The position numbers and the translations under genes are program-made. Below the pieces are notes generated by a model. That model made no database searches. It saw only the letters and a program-made list of their open reading frames with translations, and had not been told where the DNA came from. Shown here piece by piece: positions 52,410 to 62,194 of a stretch of 64,000 nucleotides of DNA. The stretch comes from Mesorhizobium sp. B1-1-8 (lineage in GTDB: Bacteria; Pseudomonadota; Alphaproteobacteria; Rhizobiales; Rhizobiaceae): positions 2,891,501 to 2,955,500 of the forward strand of contig NZ_CP083956.1 of assembly GCF_006442795.2 (NCBI RefSeq), written 5' to 3'. The first letter of the stretch is position 1, and each line of letters begins with the position of its first letter.

Positions 52410-53867
52410 ATGCTTCAGAAAACCAGCCATTTCATGCGCCAGGCCAATCTCATCAAGGGCGAATGGGTGCAGGCCGACAGCGGACAGACGGTCGACGTCA
52501 ACAATCCAGCCACGGGCCTCAAGATCGGCACCGTGCCGAAGTCCGGCAGGGCCGAAACCCGCCGCGCCATCGAGGCGGCCGAGGAAGCCTTCAAGAGCTG
52601 GCGCAAGACCACCGCGCTGGAGCGCTCGAAGCTTTTGCGCAAGCTGCACGATGCGATGATGGACAATCAGGATGTGCTGGCCGAGCTGCTCACCATCGAG
52701 CAGGGCAAGTCGCTGTTTGAATCGAAAGGCGAGATCGGCTCGGCCGCGGGCTACATCCTGTGGTTCGCCGAGGAGGGGCGCCGCACCTATGGCGACATCG
52801 TGCCGTCGCCCTGGGGCGACCGCCGCATCCTGGTGACCAAAGAGCCGGTCGGCGTCATCGCCGCCATCACGCCGTGGAATTTCCCGTCCTCGATGCTGGC
52901 CCGCAAGCTCGGTCCCGCACTTGCCGCCGGTTGCACGGCCGTGGTCAAGCCGGCCTCGCAGACGCCGTATTCGGGGCTCGCCTGGGGCGCGCTGGCCGAG
53001 GAAGTCGGCTTCCCCAAGGGCGTCATCAACATCCTGACGGGCTCGGCCGCCGAGATCGGCGACGAGATCTGCGCCAATCCGCTGGTCAAGAAGATCACCT
53101 TCACCGGCTCGACCGAGGTCGGCAAGATCCTGATCCAGAAATCGTCGACGACGGTCAAGAAAGTGTCGATGGAGCTCGGCGGCAATGCGCCGTTCCTGGT
53201 CTTCGACGATGCCGACATCGATCGTGCCGTCACCGGCGCCATCACCGCAAAATACCGCAATTCCGGCCAGACCTGCGTGTGCACCAACCGCTTCCTCGTC
53301 CAGGCCGGCATCTACGACAAATTCGTCGAGAAGCTTGTCGTTGCCAGCAACAATCTCAAGGTCGGTTCCGGCCTGGAAGAGGGCGTGCAGCAGGGACCGC
53401 TGATCGACGAGAAGGCGGTCGAGAAGGTCGAGGAATTCATCGCCGATGCGACGTCGAAGGGCGGCAAGGTCGTCGCCGGCGGCAAGCGCCATGCGCTCGG
53501 CGGCTCGTTCTTCCAGCCGACCGTCATCGCCGACGCGACTCCTGGGATGCGCTTCATGAAAGAAGAGATTTTTGGGCCGATCGCGCCGGTGTTCAAATTC
53601 GAGACCGAGGAAGAGGCTGTAGCGCTCGCCAACGACACCGAGTTCGGCCTTGCCGCCTATTTCTACACCGGCGACCTCGGCCGCGCTTTCCGCGTCATGG
53701 AAGGGCTGAAATACGGGATGGTCGGAGTCAATGAAGGCCTGATCACCACACCCGAGGCGCCGTTCGGCGGCGTCAAGGAATCCGGCCTCGGCAAGGAAGG
53801 CGGACATCAGGGCATCGAGGACTATCTCGATACCAAATATGTCTGCATCGGCGGCCTCGGCCTCTGA
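52410..53867 (+). CDS. gabD: NAD(P)-dependent succinate-semialdehyde dehydrogenase
   Basis: A 485-residue aldehyde dehydrogenase. The general base Glu is in MELGGNAPFLVFDDAD and the nucleophile Cys in GQTCVCTNRF, both typical of the GabD group; NFPSSMLARKLGPALAAGC is also characteristic. It oxidises succinate semialdehyde to succinate, as in the GABA shunt or after degradation of related amines. The ATG at 52410 follows GGAGG. A longer open frame back to 51471 overlaps the AEC gene and is not coding. Confidence 0.93.
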   Translation: MLQKTSHFMRQANLIKGEWVQADSGQTVDVNNPATGLKIGTVPKSGRAETRRAIEAAEEAFKSWRKTTALERSKLLRKLHDAMMDNQDVLAELLTIEQGKSLFESKGEIGSAAGYILWFAEEGRRTYGDIVPSPWGDRRILVTKEPVGVIAAITPWNFPSSMLARKLGPALAAGCTAVVKPASQTPYSGLAWGALAEEVGFPKGVINILTGSAAEIGDEICANPLVKKITFTGSTEVGKILIQKSSTTVKKVSMELGGNAPFLVFDDADIDRAVTGAITAKYRNSGQTCVCTNRFLVQAGIYDKFVEKLVVASNNLKVGSGLEEGVQQGPLIDEKAVEKVEEFIADATSKGGKVVAGGKRHALGGSFFQPTVIADATPGMRFMKEEIFGPIAPVFKFETEEEAVALANDTEFGLAAYFYTGDLGRAFRVMEGLKYGMVGVNEGLITTPEAPFGGVKESGLGKEGGHQGIEDYLDTKYVCIGGLGL

Positions 53868-53968
53868 TTGCGGTGCGCGATTGGGGCAGGCGGCCAGCCT
53901 GCCCTTGACAGCGTTGGGCCGGCCGGCCGAAGTCCACGGATCAACGAACTGACTTTTCGGGCACAGCG

Positions 53969-54988
53969 ATGAAGGATGGCGAGGTCTTCGGCACGACGCA
54001 GGCGGGCGAACCCGTTCGCCGCTTCACCATTCGCGGTGGCGGCATCACCGCCAGCATCATCGGACTCGGCGCCATCGTCCAGGATCTGCGGCTCGCCGGC
54101 CATGACGCGCCGCTGGTGCTGGGCTATGACCGTTTCGAGCCCTACGAGACCGACCGCGCCTTCTTCGGCGCAATTGTCGGCCGCTATGCCAACCGCATTC
54201 GCGACGGGCGTTTCACCATCGCCGGCAATCGCTACCAGACGGAGCGAAATTTCCTCGGCAAGCACACGCTGCATGGCGGCTCGGAAGGTTATTTCCACCG
54301 GCCCTGGACCGTTTCGCTGCATGGCCGCGACTTCGTCACGCTGACGCTGCACGATCCCGACGGCACAATGGGCTTTCCCGGCGCGCTCGACGTCACCTGC
54401 ACCTACCGGCTGAAGATCCCCGGCACGCTCAGCATGGAGCTGACCGCCACCTGCGAGGAGCCGACGCTCTGCAACCTGGCGCAGCATTCCTATTTCAATC
54501 TCGATGACGGCGGCGAGGGCGACATCCTCGACCACCGGCTGATGCTCAACGCCGGCGCCTATACGCCCGTCGATGCCGAGATGATCCCGACCGGCGCGGT
54601 GAAGCCGGTCGACGGCACGCCGTTCGATTTCCGCCAGGCGCGGCCGCTGCGCATGGAAACGGAAGGCGAGCAGCTTCCCTACGATCTCAATTTCTGCATG
54701 GCCTCGACCCGTGGGCCGCTCCACCAGGCGGCCTGGGTGCAAGGTGCCGCCTCCGGCGTCGAGATGGAGGTCTGGACCACCGAGCCCGGTCTGCAGCTCT
54801 ATATCGGCCAGCATGTCGCGCCGACCTCGCCGGGGCTAGGCGGGCGCCGCTACAAGGCGTTCTCAGGTTTGTGCCTCGAGGCACAGACCTGGCCGGATGC
54901 TCCGAACCGGCCCTATTTCCCGCAGGCGACGCTGTGGCCGGGGCAGATCTACCATCAGGTGACGGAATACAGGTTCCGACTTCCCTAG
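53969..54988 (+). CDS. galM: aldose 1-epimerase
   Basis: A 339-residue mutarotase. The N-terminal GRYANRIRDGRFTI and NFLGKHTLHGGSEG are family blocks, the catalytic His is in NLAQHSYFNLD, and the catalytic Glu is in GLCLEAQTWPDAPN near the C-terminus. It interconverts alpha and beta anomers of aldoses. It follows gabD by 101 bp and may be a separate unit. A carbohydrate kinase lies on the opposite strand just beyond the repeat region. Confidence 0.93.
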   Translation: MKDGEVFGTTQAGEPVRRFTIRGGGITASIIGLGAIVQDLRLAGHDAPLVLGYDRFEPYETDRAFFGAIVGRYANRIRDGRFTIAGNRYQTERNFLGKHTLHGGSEGYFHRPWTVSLHGRDFVTLTLHDPDGTMGFPGALDVTCTYRLKIPGTLSMELTATCEEPTLCNLAQHSYFNLDDGGEGDILDHRLMLNAGAYTPVDAEMIPTGAVKPVDGTPFDFRQARPLRMETEGEQLPYDLNFCMASTRGPLHQAAWVQGAASGVEMEVWTTEPGLQLYIGQHVAPTSPGLGGRRYKAFSGLCLEAQTWPDAPNRPYFPQATLWPGQIYHQVTEYRFRLP

Positions 54989-54989
54989 A

Positions 54990-55090
54990 TCGGTTCACCC
55001 TTTCACGGAAAGGCTGAACCGCTCCATCTTTTTGTTTGACGCAATTCCGGACGGAAAACCGCTTCACACTTTCCTGGAATTGCTTCTGGG
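54990..55090. repeat. rhizobial intergenic repeat, third copy
   Basis: GGTTCACCCTTTC...GGCTGAACC and GCAATTCCGGACGGAAAACCG...CTTTCCTGGAATTGC form nested hairpins similar to the units at 35650-35754 and 40770-40817. The region from 55091 to 55204 has a further related GCGCAATTCTGGGCGG unit and no gene. Confidence 0.6.
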
Positions 55091-55204
55091 GCGATCCAAT
55101 GTTCGATCGGACGTTCAAGCCGCTGCTGGCCTTTGTCTTTGCGCAATTCTGGGCGGAAAGTCGGCTGGGACTTTCCCCCGAAGTGCTCCGGGATCTTCGG
55201 AACC

Positions 55205-56125
55205 TCAGCGCTCGAACGCCGCCTGCAGCATCTCGAACGGTGCCAGAGCCCCGCGCACCTGCACGACGGCCGCAGCGACACGATGCGCGCGCGTCGCTGC
55301 TACCGCAGTGGCGTGGCCGGCGAGACGGGCGGCGAGATAGGCGCCATTGAAGGAATCGCCGGCGCCGGTGGTATCAACGGGTGCGGCGACATGGATTGCC
55401 GGGATGTCCTGCAGCGCTCCGTTCCCGGCAATCAGCGCCGGCGCTTCGCCGTTCTTGACGACCACTTCGCCGACGAATTGTCTCAGACGCCGCGCCGTCG
55501 CTTGCGGCGACTGATCGCCGAACAGCATCTGCTCGTCGGGGAAGGTCGGCAGCGCGATATCGGTAACGGCAAGCGCCGCAAGCATCGCGGCTTGCGCCTT
55601 CTCGCGGTCCTGCCAGAGTCGTGGACGATAGTTGGGATCGAAAGCAATGAGGGAACCTGCGGCGCGAGCCGCCGCAACGGCTGCAAGCAAGGTCTTGCGC
55701 GACGCGTCGTCCAGAATTGCCAGGGTGATTCCGGAAAAATAGACAAGCGCCTGGCTTGAAAGGCTTTTCGCCAGCGCCGCGGGATCGGAAGCCAGCTGGC
55801 GCGCGGCTGCGTCGCTTCGCCAATAGGTGAACGCGCGTTCGGCACCTGTCAGCGTGATGGCGTAAAGGCCGGGCCGGGCGCCGGCTATGATCGGGCTGCT
55901 GCCGATGCCGATGCCGTTTTGGGCGAAGAACTCGATCTGGTCGCGCGAGAACGGATCGTCGCCGAAGGCCGAGACATAGGTCGCCGGCCGGTTCGGGCTC
56001 AGGGCATGCAGGGCCCACAGCGTGTTGAAGGTATCGCCGGCAAAGCCCATGCGCCAGTTCGCGCCGGCCTGGCCCGACAGTTCGAGCATGCATTCGCCGA
56101 TCGACGCGACACCTAATGCGGCCAT
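55205..56125 (-). CDS. kdgK: PfkB-family sugar kinase (2-keto-3-deoxygluconate kinase type)
   Basis: A 306-residue ribokinase-fold kinase. The start IGECMLELSG resembles KDG kinases. GDTFNTLWAL is the first PfkB motif and DTTGAGDSFNGAYLA the second, with its catalytic Asp. It phosphorylates 2-keto-3-deoxygluconate or a similar sugar; the exact substrate is inferred from family resemblance only. It is a single gene in this context. Confidence 0.85.
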   Translation of the reverse strand: MAALGVASIGECMLELSGQAGANWRMGFAGDTFNTLWALHALSPNRPATYVSAFGDDPFSRDQIEFFAQNGIGIGSSPIIAGARPGLYAITLTGAERAFTYWRSDAAARQLASDPAALAKSLSSQALVYFSGITLAILDDASRKTLLAAVAAARAAGSLIAFDPNYRPRLWQDREKAQAAMLAALAVTDIALPTFPDEQMLFGDQSPQATARRLRQFVGEVVVKNGEAPALIAGNGALQDIPAIHVAAPVDTTGAGDSFNGAYLAARLAGHATAVAATRAHRVAAAVVQVRGALAPFEMLQAAFER

Positions 56126-56280
56126 GCAACTTTCCTCCTGAAAACTTTGTTGCTGTAGCTTTTTGCAAACGGCAGCGCCATGCTTGGCGAAGGCCGTTTT
56201 TTGCGCCAGAAGCGATTTCCCACAGGCGGGGCGGGATGCGACATGCGGCCCGTGACGTTATCAGCCGAAGAGGAACCGGT

Positions 56281-56730
56281 TTGGCATCGATATGGCGTTA
56301 CATTCTCGTGGCTCTCGGTCTGGCTGCCCTGCTGGTTGGCATCCTGGCCGTCGTCTATCTGACGGCGCCACATTCGGCGCAAGTCGCAGGTCCCGACACG
56401 TCGCGCTCGAAGAAGACGGCGGCCGGACTGTTCGTCGCCGGCTTCGAGCCCGAACATGGCGTCATCCGGCAAGGCGAATTGCAGTCCTGGCTGCTGACGC
56501 TGAAGACCGCCGCCGGCGCGCCGGTGGAGGGCGCGGCGATCACTGTCTCCGGCGGCATGCCGCAGCACAATCACGGCCTGCCGACCAGCCCGCAGGCGAC
56601 CGACTATCTCGGCGACGGACGCTACCGTATCGACGGCGTGAAATTCACCATGGGCGGCTGGTGGCAATTGCGCTTCGCCATTTCGGCGGCGGCGGGCTCA
56701 GATTCCGTCGTCTTCAACATCGTGCTGTGA
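56281..56730 (+). CDS. FixH-like membrane-anchored protein
   Basis: A 149-residue protein with one N-terminal membrane helix (WRYILVALGLAALLVGILAVVYLTA) and a periplasmic beta-rich domain. GMPQHNHGLPTSP, GRYRIDGVKFTMGGWWQL is the FixH/YtkA-like pattern, with H and M residues that could bind copper. I chose a TTG at 56281 with AGAGGA six bases upstream; an ATG at 56236 is an alternative. It overlaps an operon with the cytochrome c peroxidase gene (8-bp gap), suggesting a copper or heme maturation role. The CtaG/Cox context is missing. Confidence 0.7.
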   Translation: MASIWRYILVALGLAALLVGILAVVYLTAPHSAQVAGPDTSRSKKTAAGLFVAGFEPEHGVIRQGELQSWLLTLKTAAGAPVEGAAITVSGGMPQHNHGLPTSPQATDYLGDGRYRIDGVKFTMGGWWQLRFAISAAAGSDSVVFNIVL

Positions 56731-56737
56731 GCGGCCG

Positions 56738-57946
56738 ATGAGGCGTCTTGCCACCATCACAGGCCTGCTCGCCCTGATGGCGCTCGCCCTGCTCGGCGGC
56801 TGCGGCAAGCCGCAGTTCAGCGATGCCGAGAAGAAGACCATCGCCTCGCTGGCGCTGAACACGCTGCCGGCGCTCAAGGCGGACACCACCAACCAGTATG
56901 CCGATGTGCCGGCTGCGGCGGCGCTCGGATCGACGTTGTTCTTCGATGCCGGCATGAGCCACGACGGCACGGTCTCTTGCTCGACCTGTCACAAGATCGA
57001 CCGCCAGTTCCAGGACGACCTGCCGCAGGCCGTCGGCGTCGGTCGCACCAACCGCCGTACCATGCCGCTGGCTGGCGTGGCGCACGATCCGTGGTTCTTC
57101 TGGGACGGCAGGCGCGACAGCCTGTGGGCGCAGGCGCTGACGCCGCTCGAAAATCCGCTGGAGCAGGCGGGAAACCGCGCCGCCTTCGCGCATTACATCA
57201 AGAAGCGGTTCGGCGAGCGCTATGAACGCATTTTTGGGCCGCTGCCGGATCTTTCAACGGTGCCGGCCAATGCCAGCCCGCTCGGCAGCGATGCCGAGAA
57301 GGCGGCGTGGAGCGCCATGCCCATTGGCCAGCAAGAGGCGGTCAATCGCGTCTATGCCAATATCGGCAAAGCGATCGCCGCCTTCGAGCGGTCGATCGAG
57401 CCGCAGCAGACGCGCTTCGACCGCTTCGCGATCGACCTCGCGACTGGCAGCGAGCCAACCGGCGACGCCGTTTTCTCGGCGCAAGAGATGCTCGGGCTCA
57501 AGCTGTTCATCGGCAAGGCCAACTGCGTCACCTGCCATAACGGACCGCGCTTCACCGACGACAGTTTCCACAACACCGGCGTGCCGCCGGTCAAGGATCT
57601 GCCGCCGGACCGCGGCCGAGCCGATGCGGTGGCGCAAGTCCAGGCCGATCCTTTCAACTGTTTCGGCGAATTCCGCGATGGCGACGCCAGCGCCTGCCGC
57701 GAACTGCGCTTCATGGTCAAGGACGGCCCGCAACTGACGCGCGCCTATAAAACGCCGTCGCTCAGGGGCGTGGCCACGCGGCCGCCTTACATGCATGCCG
57801 GGCAGTTTTCCTCGCTCGACGAGGTTGTGGCGCACTACACGAAAGCGGCACCGAGCGTCGAGGGCGCCTCGGAGGTCCACCCGCTCGATCTGTCCGATCG
57901 CGAGCGCGCCGCGCTGGTGGCGTTTCTCAAGACACTGTCGGAGTGA
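56738..57946 (+). CDS. di-heme cytochrome c peroxidase (MauG/CCP family), lipoprotein
   Basis: A 402-residue periplasmic enzyme. A signal sequence ends in the lipobox ALLGGC (C22), so it is probably lipid-anchored. Two heme c sites are CSTCH (C81, C84, H85) and CVTCH in the second half. The CCP blocks FFWDGRRDSLWAQALTPLENP and TPSLRGVATRPPYMHAG are complete. It reduces H2O2 with electrons from a small cytochrome or acts like MauG in protein modification. It follows the FixH-like gene by 8 bp. Confidence 0.93.
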   Translation: MRRLATITGLLALMALALLGGCGKPQFSDAEKKTIASLALNTLPALKADTTNQYADVPAAAALGSTLFFDAGMSHDGTVSCSTCHKIDRQFQDDLPQAVGVGRTNRRTMPLAGVAHDPWFFWDGRRDSLWAQALTPLENPLEQAGNRAAFAHYIKKRFGERYERIFGPLPDLSTVPANASPLGSDAEKAAWSAMPIGQQEAVNRVYANIGKAIAAFERSIEPQQTRFDRFAIDLATGSEPTGDAVFSAQEMLGLKLFIGKANCVTCHNGPRFTDDSFHNTGVPPVKDLPPDRGRADAVAQVQADPFNCFGEFRDGDASACRELRFMVKDGPQLTRAYKTPSLRGVATRPPYMHAGQFSSLDEVVAHYTKAAPSVEGASEVHPLDLSDRERAALVAFLKTLSE

Positions 57947-57947
57947 G

Positions 57948-58400
57948 TTAGCGGTCCTTCACCGTCTCCATGGCCACGAAGGTCGAGGTCTGGGCGACGT
58001 GGGGGAGGGCCGAGATGCGCTCACCGAGCACGCGGCGATAGGCGGCGATGTCGGTGGTGCGGACCTTCAGCAGATAGTCGAAGCTCGACGCCATCATATG
58101 GCATTGCTCGATCTCCGGCACGGCTTGCACCGCACGGTTGAAGGCGTCCAGCGCCGCCGAGCGGGTGTCGGACAATTTCACCTGGACGAAGGCGACATGG
58201 CCTTCGCCCATGCGCTCGCGGTCGATGATGGCCCGATAGCCCCGGATAAAACCGTCTTTCTCCAGCCGCTTCACGCGCGCCTGCACCGGCGTCTTCGACA
58301 GGCCGACCTTGGCCGCCAGTTCGGACATCGAAAGCCTGCCGTCGCGCCCGAGCGCGGACAGGATGTTACGGTCGATGCGGTCCAATTGGTCTTCTATCAT
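57948..58400 (-). CDS. putR: Lrp/AsnC-family regulator of putA (PutR type)
   Basis: A 150-residue Lrp-type regulator. The N-terminal helix-turn-helix (LSMSELAAKVGLSKTPVQARVKRLEKDGFI) is followed by the RAM ligand-binding domain (HVAFVQVKL, YDYLLKVRTTD-like block). It is divergent from putA with a 164-bp spacer, the classical alphaproteobacterial PutR-PutA arrangement in which proline turns on putA. The start at 58400 matches the usual family length; the longer frame to 58511 lacks a ribosome site. Confidence 0.9.
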   Translation of the reverse strand: MIEDQLDRIDRNILSALGRDGRLSMSELAAKVGLSKTPVQARVKRLEKDGFIRGYRAIIDRERMGEGHVAFVQVKLSDTRSAALDAFNRAVQAVPEIEQCHMMASSFDYLLKVRTTDIAAYRRVLGERISALPHVAQTSTFVAMETVKDR

Positions 58401-58564
58401 CGGTCTGGTGGTCAAAGTGATGGGAATTGATCCTATATCATAGTCCAAATAGACTGCTCTGACGATTTCTTTGGACCGACCTGCGCCCTTGGCTGTGCTA
58501 GCTTGCGCCAATCGGTCCGGTGGCCGCCAGACCGCTCCCTAACGCTTGCTTTCATGGACCCGAC

Positions 58565-61500
58565 ATGCCGCTCGACGCCATCCGCCAGCAGATCCGCGCC
58601 AATTATTTGCCCGATGAAGACGAAGCGGTGAAGCGCCTGTCGGGGGCGGCCGGGCTTTCGGCGCAAGACCGCAAGGCGATCTCTGCCCGCGCCGCCGACC
58701 TGGTGCGCGCGGTGCGCGGCTCCTCCGATCCGCGGCTGATGGAGGTTTTTCTCTCGGCTTACGGCCTGTCAACGAAAGAAGGCGTGGCGCTGATGTGTCT
58801 CGCCGAGGCGCTGCTGCGCGTGCCCGACGCCGAGACGATGGACGACCTCATCGCCGACAAGATCGCGCCGCACGACTGGTCGGCGCATTCGGGCGGTTCG
58901 AGCTCGATCTTCGTCAACGCCTCGACCTGGGCGCTGATGCTGACCGGCCGCGTGCTCGACGAAGGCGAGGGCGGCATCGAAGGCACGTTGCGCGCCATGG
59001 TGCGCAGGCTTGGCGAACCGGTCATTCGAAAAGCAGTCGCGGCTGCCATGCGCGAAATGGGCGAGCAGTTCGTGCTAGGCCGCACCATCGCCGAAGCGGT
59101 CAAGCGCGGCAGGCCGATGACGCAAAAAGGCTATCTCTACTCCTTCGACATGCTGGGCGAGGCGGCCCGCACCGAAGCGGATGCGCTGCGCTATCACAAA
59201 GCCTATGCGGACGCGATTTCATCGCTCGATTCCGGGTCGAACGGTCCCGATATCCGCCAGAACCCTGGCATCTCTGTCAAGCTTTCGGCCCTGCATCCGC
59301 GATACGAGGTGGCGCAGAAGGAAAAGATGCTGCCGGTCATGGCCGAGCGGCTCTTGTCGCTGGCGCTCGCAGCGCGGCATTCTCGCATGGGGCTCAATAT
59401 CGATGCCGAGGAGGCCGACCGGCTCGACCTGTCGCTCGATGTCATCGAACGGGTGCTGGCCGAGCCGGAGCTCGCCGGCTGGAACGGGTTCGGCGTTGTG
59501 GTGCAGGCCTATGGCCCCCGCGCGGCCTTCGTCATCGACTGGCTCCATGCGCTCGCCAAGAAATACAACCGCAACATCATGGTGCGGCTGGTCAAGGGCG
59601 CCTATTGGGACACCGAGATCAAGCGGGCGCAGACGCTCGGCCTTGCCGGCTATCCGGTCTTCACCCGCAAGGCCAACACCGACGTGTCTTACCTGGCCTG
59701 CGCGCGAAAACTGCTGTCGATGACCGACCGCATCTATCCGCAGTTCGCCACCCATAATGCGCATACGGTGGCCGCCATCCTGTCGATGGCGACGGACCGC
59801 GATTCTTTCGAATTCCAGCGCCTGCATGGCATGGGTGAGGCGCTGCACGAGACGGTGCGCAAGGCTGAACGCACGCGCTGCCGCATCTATGCGCCGGTCG
59901 GCGCCCATTCCGACCTGCTCGCCTATCTGGTACGGCGGCTGCTGGAGAACGGTGCCAACTCATCCTTTGTCCACCAGCTGACCGACGAAGAGGTAGAGCC
60001 GGAGGAAATCGCCCGCGATCCGCTTGAGGCAGTGGAAAAACAAGGTCCGGCCGCCAACCCGGCGATTTTGCGCCCAGCCGCGATCTTCGGCACCGGCCGG
60101 CGCAATTCCAAGGGGTTCGACATCACCGATAGTGTGACGCTGGACGCCATCGAGAAGGCCAGGGCCGCATTTGCCGGTGCCGGCCGCTGGCGTGCCAAGC
60201 CGATCACGCGTGCCGCCGGTTACGGCAAGCAGCGCCAGATCATCAATCCGGCAAAGCCGGACGAAGTGGTCGGCACGGTGCAGGAGGCGGCGGCCAAGCA
60301 GGTGGCGACCGCGGTACGCATCGCCGTCGAGGCGCAGCCGGCCTGGGCCAGGCGCCCTGTCGCCGAGCGCGCCGCCATTCTCAATCGCGCCGCCGATCTT
60401 TATGAAGCCAATGCGGTCGAATTCTTCGCGCTTGCCACCCGCGAGGCCGGCAAATCGCTCGCCGACGGCGTCGCCGAAGTGCGCGAGGCCGTCGATTTCC
60501 TGCGCTATTACGCTGCCGAAGCTGCCAATGCCGAAGCAGGCACCGTGGCACGCGGCGCAATCGTGTGCATCTCGCCGTGGAATTTCCCGCTCGCCATCTT
60601 CACCGGCCAGATCGCTGCTGCGCTCGTCACCGGTAACTCGGTGATCGCCAAACCGGCCGAGCAGACGCCGCTGATCGCTTTTCGCGCTGTCGAGATGCTG
60701 CGCGAAGCCGGCATCCCGGAAGACGTCATCCAGCTGCTGCCGGGCGATGGCCCATCGGTGGGCGGTCCGCTCACGGCCGACCCGCGCATCGCCGGCGTCT
60801 GCTTCACCGGCTCGACCGAGGTCGCCAAGCTGATCGAGAAGCAACTGGCCGAGACCGCCGCGCCCGACGCCATGCTGATCGCCGAAACCGGCGGGCTGAA
60901 CGCCATGATCGTCGATTCCACCGCGCTGCCCGAACAGGCGGTGCGCGATATTCTCGCCTCGGCCTTCCAGAGCGCCGGCCAGCGCTGCTCGGCGCTGCGC
61001 GTGCTCTATGTCCAGAAGGACGTCGAGAAGAAGATGCTTGAGATGCTGAAGGGCGCGATGGAGGCGCTCAATGTCGGCAACCCATGGCTGATCTCGACCG
61101 ATGTCGGACCGGTCATCGACGACGAGGCGCAAGGCTCGATCAGCGACTATTGCAAGAAGAAGGCGCTTGAGGGCCGGCTGATCGCCAGGCTGGAAGTCCC
61201 GGCCACGGGCCGCTTCGTCGCGCCGCATGTCTTTCGCGTCAAAGGGATCGAAGAGATGGAGCGCGAGGTGTTCGGCCCCGTGCTGCATGTCGCGACCTTC
61301 GACGCCGACGATATCGACGCCGTCATCGCCGCCATCAACCGCAAGGATTACGGCCTGACCTTCGGCCTGCACACCCGCATCGAGGGCCGCGTCCAGCATT
61401 TCGTCGACGGCATCCATGCCGGCAACATCTATGTCAACCGCAATCAGATCGGCGCCGTCGTCGGTTCGCAGCCGTTCGGCGGCGAGGGGCTGTCGGGCAC

Positions 61501-62173
61501 CGGGCCGAAGGCCGGCGGGCCGCATTATCTGCGCCGCTTCCGCAGGGGACCAGAGGCCGGCACGGAGGTCGGCGAAGGCCACAAGGTGACGGCAACCGAG
61601 CTTGCCGACAATCTGCCTGACCCGACGCTTGGCGGTTGGTCGACGCGGCCGGACCGTGTGGCGATCCTGAGGAAGCATCTGCGCGGCAAGGGTGCTGCGG
61701 CGATCGCCGCCGCCGCCGGCCTCGATTTCGGCCAGGTCGACCTGCCCGGGCCGACGGGGGAAGCCAACACGCTGTCGCTGTCGCCACGCGGCCGCGTGCT
61801 CGCCCTTGGGCCGGATGCCGACACGCTGCTTGCCCAGACAATCCAGGCGCTCGCTGCCGGCAATGCCGTTCTGGCGGTAGCGCCGGGCGCGCCGGCGGCG
61901 CTGTCGACGCTGACGGGCAAGGGCCTGCCGCTGGCGGCGATCGACGGCCGGCCCGACCCGATCGAGGCACGCTCGCTGCGCGTCGATGTCGTCGCCTTCT
62001 CCGGCACGCCGGAGGCAGCGCGCGTCGTGCGCAAGGTGATTGCCGAGCGTGCCGGACCGATCGTGCCGTTGGTCACAGAGGTGTTTTATCCCGCCGCCTA
62101 CGCGCATGAACGAGCCGTATGCGTCGACACTACAGCCGCCGGCGGCAATGCCAGCCTGCTGGCGGCGGCATAG
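58565..62173 (+). CDS. putA: bifunctional proline dehydrogenase / P5C dehydrogenase PutA
   Basis: A 1202-residue enzyme that oxidises proline to glutamate in two steps. The PRODH half (about residues 70-470) has FAD-binding VRLVKGAYWDTEIKRAQ and the C-terminal RTRCRIYAPVG. The P5CDH half has the base Glu in AETGGLNAMIVDS and the nucleophile Cys in SAGQRCSALRVLY. A C-terminal ALDH-like domain completes it. There is no N-terminal ribbon-helix-helix domain, so it is not self-repressing, which fits a separate PutR. The ATG at 58565 begins the family N-terminus. Confidence 0.95.
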   Translation: MPLDAIRQQIRANYLPDEDEAVKRLSGAAGLSAQDRKAISARAADLVRAVRGSSDPRLMEVFLSAYGLSTKEGVALMCLAEALLRVPDAETMDDLIADKIAPHDWSAHSGGSSSIFVNASTWALMLTGRVLDEGEGGIEGTLRAMVRRLGEPVIRKAVAAAMREMGEQFVLGRTIAEAVKRGRPMTQKGYLYSFDMLGEAARTEADALRYHKAYADAISSLDSGSNGPDIRQNPGISVKLSALHPRYEVAQKEKMLPVMAERLLSLALAARHSRMGLNIDAEEADRLDLSLDVIERVLAEPELAGWNGFGVVVQAYGPRAAFVIDWLHALAKKYNRNIMVRLVKGAYWDTEIKRAQTLGLAGYPVFTRKANTDVSYLACARKLLSMTDRIYPQFATHNAHTVAAILSMATDRDSFEFQRLHGMGEALHETVRKAERTRCRIYAPVGAHSDLLAYLVRRLLENGANSSFVHQLTDEEVEPEEIARDPLEAVEKQGPAANPAILRPAAIFGTGRRNSKGFDITDSVTLDAIEKARAAFAGAGRWRAKPITRAAGYGKQRQIINPAKPDEVVGTVQEAAAKQVATAVRIAVEAQPAWARRPVAERAAILNRAADLYEANAVEFFALATREAGKSLADGVAEVREAVDFLRYYAAEAANAEAGTVARGAIVCISPWNFPLAIFTGQIAAALVTGNSVIAKPAEQTPLIAFRAVEMLREAGIPEDVIQLLPGDGPSVGGPLTADPRIAGVCFTGSTEVAKLIEKQLAETAAPDAMLIAETGGLNAMIVDSTALPEQAVRDILASAFQSAGQRCSALRVLYVQKDVEKKMLEMLKGAMEALNVGNPWLISTDVGPVIDDEAQGSISDYCKKKALEGRLIARLEVPATGRFVAPHVFRVKGIEEMEREVFGPVLHVATFDADDIDAVIAAINRKDYGLTFGLHTRIEGRVQHFVDGIHAGNIYVNRNQIGAVVGSQPFGGEGLSGTGPKAGGPHYLRRFRRGPEAGTEVGEGHKVTATELADNLPDPTLGGWSTRPDRVAILRKHLRGKGAAAIAAAAGLDFGQVDLPGPTGEANTLSLSPRGRVLALGPDADTLLAQTIQALAAGNAVLAVAPGAPAALSTLTGKGLPLAAIDGRPDPIEARSLRVDVVAFSGTPEAARVVRKVIAERAGPIVPLVTEVFYPAAYAHERAVCVDTTAAGGNASLLAAA

Positions 62174-62194
62174 CAATGCACCTCAGCGGAGGCT

